Below, piece after piece: positions 1 to 5,468 of a stretch of 6,028 nt of DNA. Under the pieces are notes generated by a model, which saw nothing but the letters and a program-made list of their open reading frames with translations, did no database searches and was not told the origin of the DNA. This stretch comes from Candidatus Sabulitectum sp. (lineage in GTDB: Bacteria; Fermentibacterota; Fermentibacteria; Fermentibacterales; JCC-6). The stretch is taken from assembly GCA_029940175.1 (NCBI GenBank), contig JAOZRM010000183.1, positions 1 through 6,028 of the forward strand, written 5' to 3'. The position numbers were made by a program, and so were the translations under genes. The stretch's first letter is position 1, and every line of letters starts with the position of its first letter.

Positions 1-50
1 GTGAGTATCAACAGGCTGGTTAGTGCTAGACTCGCAAAATAGAGTGCTAA

Positions 51-191
51 CAACTTGATGGAGAAACATATAATGGAGATTGGCTGACAGTTCGAGCTAT
101 TGTCGAGAATGATAATGAGTTACCTGATTCAGTGCATTACTCACTGAATGCTGATCCCTTCATTCTCACATGTTTAAGGAATGTTATGTAA
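51..191 (+). pseudogene. Possible relic of a secreted-type protein gene
   Basis: An open stretch of 46 codons ending in TAA (189-191). It has no start codon near its left end, and in-frame stops at 48, 27 and 21 cut it off upstream. Its translation looks protein-like: GDWLTVRAIVENDNELPD followed by SVHYSLN resembles the alternating-hydrophobic, Asn/Asp-rich strands of extracellular beta-sandwich domains. The neighbouring frame (5-58) reads VSTGWLVLDSQNRVLTT before a stop, so a frameshift near 48-58 could join them. An open stretch this short can arise by chance, so the case rests on the look of the peptide. If real, it would be a decayed fragment convergent with the operon. I do not recognise the family. 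Confidence 0.3.
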
Positions 192-210
192 TACTTGCAA
201 CTTTACATAA
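184..210. repeat. AT-rich dyad in the region beyond the operon
   Basis: Perfect 8-bp arms TTATGTAA (184-191) and TTACATAA (203-210) flank an 11-base centre that contains the palindrome TTGCAA (195-200). No T-run follows on either strand, so it is not a clear terminator. It could be an operator for a gene to the left of the window or a chance AT-rich dyad. Confidence 0.35.
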
Positions 211-239
211 TATCCATTATCGGACATTCTATTTCAAGG

Positions 240-264
240 AAAAAGGGCCCTTTCGGACCCTTTT
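240..264 (-). terminator. Intrinsic terminator of the minus-strand operon
   Basis: On the minus strand AAAAGGGTCC (264-255) pairs with GGGCCCTTTT (250-241) around a GAAA (GNRA) loop, a 10-bp stem with one U-G wobble, followed by a further T and then CCTT. It begins 4 bases after the stop of the TPR-like gene. The wobble pair becomes an A-C mismatch on the plus strand, so it works best for minus-strand transcripts. Confidence 0.88.
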
Positions 265-267
265 CTG

Positions 268-999
268 CTAATTGCTGATCTCAGCCAGCCTTGCAATCTG
301 ATATGCCTCAAACGCCGTGGTATCCGCTGTTAGCGCCAGTGCTCTGCCAAGTGCATTCTCGCTCTCTACATAGTTCTGCTGAGCGAAATATACTCTGGAC
401 AATCCCAGTAAAGCCTCTGCATCCACAGCATCATTGTTCTCACTTATATCCAGGAGTTCCTGATATGATGACTGTGCATTTGCAAGATCCTGCTGAGTGC
501 CGCGATTTTCAAGAACTATACCCATGTGCAGAAGTGCCGGTATTTTTACAGACACATCAGGATTTGTTGCGAGAACTGACGAGAGTGTTGTCAAAGCTCC
601 CTCGTAGTTACCTCGAATAATATCAATTTTGGCTGCGAGTACTGCTGATTTTCTCGCCCAGTCATTCTGCGGATTGTTGTTCCAGGTCTCCATGGAGATA
701 GAATAAGCTGCATCCATTGCCTGGAATGCCTGTTCTGCCTGGTTAGTAGCTGCAGCTGTAGTGGCTTGAGAGAATATCTGACAGGCAGTGAGGAATCCGG
801 CCATTGATTCCTGAGAAGCTGTGCTCTTCTGCGAGCTCATATACTGTATCACAAATACTACGACAAGCAGAGCAAGAAGCCCGCCTATCACCTCTTTGTA
901 ATGGGTCTGAAGAAAGAGAGCACCTGTTTCCAGTTTCTCTCCGATTGGATCCCGCTCTATTTCCTTCTTAGTAAGTTTTTTTCTGGTTCTGTGTGCCAC
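268..999 (-). CDS. Single-pass membrane protein with TPR-like repeats (YfgM/TPR_21-like)
   Basis: A 243-residue protein that I recognise by architecture rather than by a diagnostic motif. It has a basic cytoplasmic N-terminus (MAHRTRKKLTKKEIE), one transmembrane helix at about 36-53 (EVIGGLLALLVVVFVIQY), and an outer part of paired helices. TPR-like units are visible at about 120-145 (AAKIDIIRGNYEGALTTLSSVLATNP), 153-186 and 193-222 (AEALLGLSRVYFAQQNYVESENALGRAL). The positive-inside rule places the repeats outside the inner membrane. This layout matches the YfgM/TPR_21 family; E. coli YfgM is an ancillary protein of the SecYEG translocon and PpiD. A role in protein export is therefore a family-based guess. 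Start is GTG with a strong GGAGG site; overlap with coaE is 43 bases. The gene ends TAG just before the operon terminator. It could instead be another TPR scaffold protein. Confidence 0.8.
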   Translation of the reverse strand: MAHRTRKKLTKKEIERDPIGEKLETGALFLQTHYKEVIGGLLALLVVVFVIQYMSSQKSTASQESMAGFLTACQIFSQATTAAATNQAEQAFQAMDAAYSISMETWNNNPQNDWARKSAVLAAKIDIIRGNYEGALTTLSSVLATNPDVSVKIPALLHMGIVLENRGTQQDLANAQSSYQELLDISENNDAVDAEALLGLSRVYFAQQNYVESENALGRALALTADTTAFEAYQIARLAEISN

Positions 1000-1601
1000 T
1001 GAGCATCCTCCATCCTTTGGATTACGTCTTTATAAAAATTTTCCGCTTTCATCTTCAACATATCTTCGGTACCTGAATTACGAATAACAAAATGAGACTT
1101 CCGGGTCTTTTCATTCAAGTCGAGCTGACTGTTCCACCTTCCAATAACGGTATCCGGGGGAATACCATCTCGTTCAACAAGCCTTCCCGTAACACGATCC
1201 AACTGGTCAGTAACGGTGATCATATAACTCATACAACCATTGAGACCAAGCTCAAATATAAGAGCTGCGTCCAGTACAAATACTCCACTGCTGTTTCTGA
1301 ACTTCACTGCTGCATTCGCAACCCATTTTGAGAGCCTTGGATGAAGAACTCGGTTGATCCCGTAGAGAACTTCTCCGGAAGCAAACGCCTCTTCACGAAG
1401 TCGTTGTCGGATGGCCTCCTGGGACATCTCTGACAGCCCCTCAATACCAAGCTCATTTTCCATTGCTCGCTTAACAGAATACTTCTTAAGAAATCTGTGT
1501 CCAACCTTATCCAGGGAGCACACATTTGCACCCATTTCATTCCATACTGCAGCGACAGTCGAAACGCCTGTACCGCTGCATCCTGTTAATCCCCAGATCA
1601 T
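957..1601 (-). CDS. coaE: Dephospho-CoA kinase family protein with altered Walker A motif
   Basis: CoaE phosphorylates the ribose 3'-OH of dephospho-CoA with ATP, the last step of CoA synthesis. From the ATG at 1601 the protein has 214 residues, normal for CoaE. Family blocks are visible: GLTGCSGTGVST (residues 4-15, P-loop position), NRVLHPRLS, VFVLDAALIFELGL (equivalent of the V-P-L-L-F-E block), RLVERDG (lid), NSQLDLNEK and FVIRNSG. The P-loop lysine is missing: the family GxGSGK(S/T)T reads GTGVST here, with Val13 (GTT). The usual D-A-D is SLD (29-31) and the PLLFE proline is Ala. It could be a working enzyme with a changed ATP site, or a paralog with lost activity. I choose the ATG because it overlaps the mtaB stop as TAATG, gives the normal N-terminus MIWGLTG, and has GGGGG 8 bases upstream. 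An in-frame TTG at 1619 would add six residues but has no SD. The 3' end overlaps the next gene by 43 bases. Confidence 0.85.
   Translation of the reverse strand: MIWGLTGCSGTGVSTVAAVWNEMGANVCSLDKVGHRFLKKYSVKRAMENELGIEGLSEMSQEAIRQRLREEAFASGEVLYGINRVLHPRLSKWVANAAVKFRNSSGVFVLDAALIFELGLNGCMSYMITVTDQLDRVTGRLVERDGIPPDTVIGRWNSQLDLNEKTRKSHFVIRNSGTEDMLKMKAENFYKDVIQRMEDAQWHTEPEKNLLRRK
1007..1011 (-). promoter_or_regulatory. Strong ribosome binding site fixing the GTG start of the TPR-like gene
   Basis: GGAGG on the minus strand, 7 bases before the GTG at 999. It lies inside the coaE coding region and is the best Shine-Dalgarno match of any start in the window. ATG triplets just upstream are out of frame, so this site decides the GTG start and the 43-base overlap. 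Confidence 0.8.
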
Positions 1602-2866
1602 TAGCGCTGCCCCCAGCAAATGGTTTCGCGGGTAAGATGAACTTCTGCAAGCTCTCCCTCCCCTGCTGATTCCGGTGCAAAGACAGGGATGTAATTATCA
1701 GTAAGACCAATCATTCTCCCGTTAATTCTTCGGCTTTCAACCAGCATTGTCTGAGTTGTATCAAGATTCCTCATTCTGAATTCTCTTCTGGAGGCAGTAG
1801 ATACTCTTCTCAGCTCTTCTGATCTGGATGTGATCTTCTCCGTAAGGAGAGGTTTCATTTCAGCAGCAGGAGTTCCCTGTCTTGGTGAAAAGGGAAAAAC
1901 ATGCAGATAGTTTATTCTGCTGTCCCGGGCCAGAGCCAGGCTTTGCTGATAATCCTCCTGGGATTCACCTGGAAATCCGGCTATTATATCACTTCCAATG
2001 CAGGCTCCTGGAAAAACCGATGTAACTGCATCAAGAAGCTCATCCTCTTCTGCTCTGCTGTATCGCCGTCCCATTTTTTTGAGTATTCTGTCGGATCCGC
2101 TCTGAAATGGAATATGAAAATGTCGGCACAAGCCAGGAATAGCAAGATCCTCAAGCTCTTTCACTGTAAGGTACTGGGGTTCTATGGAACCAATACGCAA
2201 ACGAAATCCTCCAATTTCAAGAAGCTCCCGAGCTAGTTGTGGCAGACCGTACCCATTGTTGTACAATCCTCTGCCGTAATCAGCAATGTCTACTCCTGTC
2301 AGGCATATCTCATGATACCCTGCTTCAACCATCTCTCTTGCCTGGCTCAGCACAAGCTCTTTCGGCTGGCTTCTGGAATCACCCCGGGCAAGTGGAACAA
2401 TACAGTAAGAACAGCGGTTGCTGCATCCATCCTGTATCTTCAGGAAACCTCTTGTTTTTGAGGTGGTAACCGGAGCAAATACCGGATAAAGATACTCATT
2501 GGAAGATGCATCCTGAGATCCACTGACAATAGATGCTATCGACTGCTTTTTTTCATTGGGTATAACAGTTACCCGTTCCATACCAAGATAGTCCTCCGGA
2601 GATACAACTGCAACACAACCTGTTACAACAACAGCAGCATCAGGATACCTTGCAATGTACTGTCGAACGGTCTTCCTGGATCTGGCCTGACTCCGGCCTG
2701 TAACAGCACAGGTGTTCACAAGTATCAGATCAGCATCCTCAGGTGAGGCGACCCTCCTTCCTGAGAGCTTCTCCACAAGTTCTCCCACAAGTGCTTCGGT
2801 TTCATAAGAGTTCAGTCTACACCCCAGAGTGTAACCGAACACAGCAGCGTTTTCCGGCAGGTTCAT
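1601..2866 (-). CDS. mtaB: tRNA (N6-L-threonylcarbamoyladenosine(37)-C2)-methylthiotransferase, MtaB type
   Basis: Radical SAM enzyme that converts t6A37 to ms2t6A37 in tRNAs reading ANN codons, using two [4Fe-4S] clusters. The 421-residue length fits the family. The N-terminal UPF0004 domain has its three cluster cysteines in GYTLGCRLN (C16), NTCAVT (C53) and VTGCVA (C84). The radical SAM motif CxxxCxxC is in KIQDGCSNRCSYCIVPLARG (C148, C152, C155). Further family blocks are GSIEPQYL, HFHIPFQSGSDRILKKMGRR and GSDIIAGFPGE. The last ~55 residues resemble a TRAM RNA-binding domain (GLTDNYIPVF). The motif wording fits MtaB/YqeV better than MiaB or RimO. The ATG at 2866 is the only workable start: the frame has a TAA at 2888-2890 and no other start codon before the conserved region. 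No SD lies at normal distance; the nearest good one is in the upstream hairpin. The stop TAA shares a base with the coaE ATG. Confidence 0.94.
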   Translation of the reverse strand: MNLPENAAVFGYTLGCRLNSYETEALVGELVEKLSGRRVASPEDADLILVNTCAVTGRSQARSRKTVRQYIARYPDAAVVVTGCVAVVSPEDYLGMERVTVIPNEKKQSIASIVSGSQDASSNEYLYPVFAPVTTSKTRGFLKIQDGCSNRCSYCIVPLARGDSRSQPKELVLSQAREMVEAGYHEICLTGVDIADYGRGLYNNGYGLPQLARELLEIGGFRLRIGSIEPQYLTVKELEDLAIPGLCRHFHIPFQSGSDRILKKMGRRYSRAEEDELLDAVTSVFPGACIGSDIIAGFPGESQEDYQQSLALARDSRINYLHVFPFSPRQGTPAAEMKPLLTEKITSRSEELRRVSTASRREFRMRNLDTTQTMLVESRRINGRMIGLTDNYIPVFAPESAGEGELAEVHLTRETICWGQR

Positions 2867-2876
2867 GGTATGGTCA

Positions 2877-2902
2877 TCGGGGCGGAGTTACCTCCGCCCC
2901 GA
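2877..2902 (-). promoter_or_regulatory. Strong GNRA-loop hairpin in the rpsA-mtaB spacer, holding an SD sequence
   Basis: A perfect 11-bp inverted repeat: on the minus strand the arms are TCGGGGCGGAG (2902-2892) and CTCCGCCCCGA (2887-2877), closed by a GTAA loop (GNRA type). It starts 8 bases after the rpsA stop and ends 10 bases before the mtaB ATG. No U-run follows it on the minus strand (TGACCATACC), so it is not a standard intrinsic terminator. The left arm plus loop contain GGAGGT (2895-2890), the only good Shine-Dalgarno sequence upstream of mtaB. Possible roles are attenuation of read-through, 3' end protection of the rpsA message, or control of mtaB translation. The structure is directly visible; the role is inference. 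Confidence 0.8.
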
Positions 2903-2910
2903 CATTCTAT

Positions 2911-4830
2911 TTATTCTTCTGCGGAGTCTTTGGCAACTTCTGGTTCTTCTTCCACAACTTCTTCTTTTACTGGTTCCTCTTCTTTGACCGGTTCTTCTAC
3001 GGCGATCTCTTCTACAACAGCAGCTACTTCCTCTTCAACCACAGCTGTTTCAACCTTTTTATCCGTCTCGGTGGGATCCTCATAAGCTGTTTCATTAAAA
3101 TTCGTCTCTTTAACAACGGTGATTTCCTCTACAGGACGGCCTTCAAGGGAAGTTCTGAATTCCTGAAGTTCTTCCATGGGACGACCGTTGAAATAGCTTC
3201 TTACGCTGAGAACAATTCTACGACTTGAAGGTACAACTTCAATAACCCTAAGTGGAAGATCATCGTCTTTCCGAAGAACGGAGGCAGGATTTTCAAGTTC
3301 ATCCCAGCCAAGCTGACTAAGGGGTACAAAGCCCTCAATTCCGTCTTCAAGATCAACAACAACACCTCTGTCAAGAATCTGAGTAACCTTGCCGTGTACT
3401 TCTGCTGTCTCTGGATAGCGCTCGGCCATTGAATCCCATGGATTCTCACCTGTTTGCTTGAGACCAAGAGATATACGGTGATTTTCTCTGTCTATACTGA
3501 GAACAACCACCTTCACCGGCTGATTTTTCTGCACTATCTCAGATGGATGGCTGATCCTTCTGGTCCAGCTCATGTCGGAAATGTGAATGAGACCGTCAAT
3601 ACCGTCTTCAATCTCCACGAATGCACCGAAGTTGGTGAGATTTCTGACTTTGCCATCAACAGAAGAACCAATAGGGTACCTCTCCTCTATTGAATTCCAT
3701 GGATTCTCCATTGTCTGCTTGAGACCCAGAGATATCTTTCTTTCTTCTTCATTCACGCTCAAAACAACTGCTTCAACTTCGTCTCCAACCGCAAGGATCT
3801 TTGACGGATGGCGAACATGCTTTGTCCATGACATCTCGGAAATATGGATAAGCCCCTCTACCCCTGGCTCGATCTCAATGAATGCACCGTAATCAGTGAT
3901 GGAAGCAACTTTACCGTTAACCATGGTTTCCTGGGAATACCGTTCAGCAACACCTTCCCATGGGAATGGCTGAAGCTGCTTGAGTCCCAGAGAGATACGC
4001 TCACGCTCTTTGTCAAATTTAAGAACCTTGACATCGATTTCCTCACCAATGGTAAGAAGCTGTGATGGATGGCGAACTCTTCCCCAGCTCATATCTGTGA
4101 TATGAAGCAGACCATCAATTCCACCAAGGTCAACAAAGGCGCCAAAGTCTGTAATGTTCTTTACAATACCCTTGCGTACCTGCTCCTCTTCCAACTCCGT
4201 GATCAGGTTCTCTTTCAGTTCACTTCTTGCCTCTTCAAGAACCTGTCTCCGGCTGACAACAATATTTCTACGGCGCTTGTTCAGTTTGATTACCCTGAAG
4301 TCAAGCTCTTCTCCACAGAATCGCTCCAGATTGGGTACCTGGCGAAGGGCTACCTGAGAACCGGGGAGGAATGCATCCACACCCATGATCCTGACGGTGA
4401 GACCACCCTTGATGCGCTTGATAACCTTACCCTTGAGAATAAGATTCTCATCGTAAGCAACTTTAATATCGTTCCATACAGTGTGGAAGTGTGCCTTTTC
4501 TTTGGAAACTGTAACCCGGCCGTCTGTATCCTCAAGACTCTCCACGAATACATCAACCTTGGTACCTGCCTCAGGTGCATCTTCATCACGAAATTCCTGC
4601 AGAGGAATAACACCCTCACTCTTGTATCCGAGATCGACGATAACCTCATTATTGGCAGTCTTCAGTATGGTACCCTGAATAATGGTACCAACTTTTACTG
4701 TGAAGTTAGCTATTGTGCCTGCATAAGCAGCCTCAAAATCACTTCTTTCACTGGCAGTGTAATCATGCCCTTCTATGGTCTCAATCTCCTCGGCAGTAAG
4801 ACCAACAACAAACTCTTTCATTTCGCTCAT
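2911..4830 (-). CDS. rpsA: 30S ribosomal protein S1, six S1 domains plus acidic C-terminal tail
   Basis: S1 binds mRNA on the 30S subunit and helps structured or weak-Shine-Dalgarno messages start translation. The 639-residue protein holds six S1 (OB-fold) domains at about residues 46-112, 129-195, 215-284, 301-371, 388-458 and 475-545. Domains 3-5 are the most canonical, each with a core such as DFGAFVDL/DYGAFIEI/NFGAFVEI, then GLxHIxxMSW and an ISLGLKQ end. They repeat every 87 residues with NPW linkers. E. coli S1 has 557 residues, so about 80 are extra. Most of the excess is a tail from about 575 that is rich in Glu, Val and Pro (for example VEEPVKEEEPVKEEVVEEEP, 611-630) and is likely disordered. 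The start ATG overlaps the plsC stop (ATGA) and has a good SD, GGGAG at 4836-4840, with a 5-base spacer. A second in-frame ATG at codon 4 is less well placed. A hairpin follows the stop. Confidence 0.97.
   Translation of the reverse strand: MSEMKEFVVGLTAEEIETIEGHDYTASERSDFEAAYAGTIANFTVKVGTIIQGTILKTANNEVIVDLGYKSEGVIPLQEFRDEDAPEAGTKVDVFVESLEDTDGRVTVSKEKAHFHTVWNDIKVAYDENLILKGKVIKRIKGGLTVRIMGVDAFLPGSQVALRQVPNLERFCGEELDFRVIKLNKRRRNIVVSRRQVLEEARSELKENLITELEEEQVRKGIVKNITDFGAFVDLGGIDGLLHITDMSWGRVRHPSQLLTIGEEIDVKVLKFDKERERISLGLKQLQPFPWEGVAERYSQETMVNGKVASITDYGAFIEIEPGVEGLIHISEMSWTKHVRHPSKILAVGDEVEAVVLSVNEEERKISLGLKQTMENPWNSIEERYPIGSSVDGKVRNLTNFGAFVEIEDGIDGLIHISDMSWTRRISHPSEIVQKNQPVKVVVLSIDRENHRISLGLKQTGENPWDSMAERYPETAEVHGKVTQILDRGVVVDLEDGIEGFVPLSQLGWDELENPASVLRKDDDLPLRVIEVVPSSRRIVLSVRSYFNGRPMEELQEFRTSLEGRPVEEITVVKETNFNETAYEDPTETDKKVETAVVEEEVAAVVEEIAVEEPVKEEEPVKEEVVEEEPEVAKDSAEE
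3430..3735 (-). repeat. Direct DNA repeat inside rpsA (S1 domain linkers, 261-base period)
   Basis: The 45-base segments 3430-3474 and 3691-3735 differ at 6 positions by my hand alignment (39 of 45 identical) and lie exactly 261 bases (87 codons) apart. They encode the end of one S1 domain and the following linker (ISLGLKQTMENPW-NS and ISLGLKQTGENPW-DS). A third, more diverged copy lies one period further upstream in the gene, near 3952-3996 (SLGLKQLQPFPWEG). This is the domain repeat of S1 seen at DNA level, not a mobile repeat. Confidence 0.7.
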
Positions 4831-5468
4831 TCTCTCTCCCTTTCTTTACCTTTTTTCGTTTCTATATTTATTTCTTTAACTTTCTCCAGAATAAATTCAG
4901 CGGACTTTTTAGCACCACCCTGCCTATGGATAGCTTCAAGTTCCCCGGGTGTGATAATCTGTCCAAACGTGACCTGGAATCTTGACTTGAACAACAAAGT
5001 GCTTTTGGGATCATCCATTCCCTTAAGAAAAAATGGCAACACAGGCGCGCCTGTGGCGTGAGCAATGTAGCCAACTCCTGCCTTTGCAGGAAGCATTTTT
5101 CCATCTCTGCTTCGGGTACCCTCAGGGAAAATAATCACAGCTTGCCCCTGATTAACAAGTTCTATGGCTTTGTTAAGCGCACCGGAGTTTACAGTTGATC
5201 TCCTGTTGATGGGAAATGCACCGAGTTTGTGCATGAACCACGAGAGAGTCCTGGTTTTGAACAGGCTTGATTTTGCCATGAAGTGGACCCCTCTAGGTAC
5301 TGCTGCAGCAATGAAGGGAGGGTCCCAGTTTGATATATGGTTTCCTGCAAGGATCAAACCGCCCTTGGGAAAATGCCTCCAGTTCACCACCTTCATTCTA
5401 AACAAGACCACTGCCAGTGTAACTATTATGGGCCTTAGAACAATGTCTACCAGTATTGATCTCTTCAT
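4827..5468 (-). CDS. plsC: 1-acyl-sn-glycerol-3-phosphate acyltransferase (PlsC/LPLAT family)
   Basis: Membrane-associated acyltransferase that adds the second acyl chain to lysophosphatidic acid to give phosphatidic acid, the precursor of membrane phospholipids. The 213-residue length is usual for short PlsC proteins. All four acyltransferase blocks are visible: block I NHISNWDP (residues 43-50, catalytic H44 and D49), block II GAFPINRR (83-90), block III FPEGTRS (114-120), block IV APVLPF (141-146). A hydrophobic N-terminal segment (about 5-24, after MKRS) probably anchors it to the inner membrane. The start ATG overlaps the cmk stop (ATGA). Only a weak AGAGAG lies upstream, so translation is likely coupled to cmk. 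The C-terminal tail KKGKERERE is charged and atypical; its codons also form the rpsA ribosome binding site. The family includes other lysophospholipid acyltransferases, so substrate is inferred from motifs and from the cmk-plsC-rpsA neighbourhood. Confidence 0.93.
   Translation of the reverse strand: MKRSILVDIVLRPIIVTLAVVLFRMKVVNWRHFPKGGLILAGNHISNWDPPFIAAAVPRGVHFMAKSSLFKTRTLSWFMHKLGAFPINRRSTVNSGALNKAIELVNQGQAVIIFPEGTRSRDGKMLPAKAGVGYIAHATGAPVLPFFLKGMDDPKSTLLFKSRFQVTFGQIITPGELEAIHRQGGAKKSAEFILEKVKEINIETKKGKERERE
4831..4843 (-). promoter_or_regulatory. Ribosome binding site of rpsA, inside the plsC 3' end
   Basis: On the minus strand the bases before the rpsA ATG read AAAGGGAGAGAGA. GGGAG (4836-4840) sits 5 bases from the start. 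The same bases encode the last residues of PlsC (KERERE), so the purine-rich site explains the odd charged PlsC tail. It supports the ATG at 4830 over the in-frame ATG three codons later. Confidence 0.75.

Noticed and set aside
127..149. Small hairpin ATTCAGTG / CACTGAAT with a 7-base loop
   Set aside because: Only 8 bp, no T-run, and within the possible coding relic; too weak to call a terminator or RNA.
195..221. Plus-strand promoter with TTGCAA as -35
   Set aside because: No convincing -10 at 17 bases, and no plus-strand gene downstream.
1602..1619. TTG start for coaE six codons upstream
   Set aside because: No SD before it, and the ATG at 1601 gives the normal family N-terminus and a TAATG junction with mtaB.
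2877..2910. Hairpin 2877-2902 as a plus-strand terminator (T-rich bases follow)
   Set aside because: No plus-strand gene precedes it; the following CATTCTATTTATTC is the end of rpsA and not a real T-run.
2743..3228. Plus-strand Phe-rich open frame of 161 codons
   Set aside because: The Phe-rich run is the reverse complement of the Glu codons in the S1 acidic tail; no start context or domain supports it.
4069..5061. Long plus-strand open frame (330 codons) opposite rpsA and plsC
   Set aside because: It lies fully antisense to two genes with clear family motifs, crosses their boundary, has no recognisable domain, and is explained by the codon bias of the real genes.
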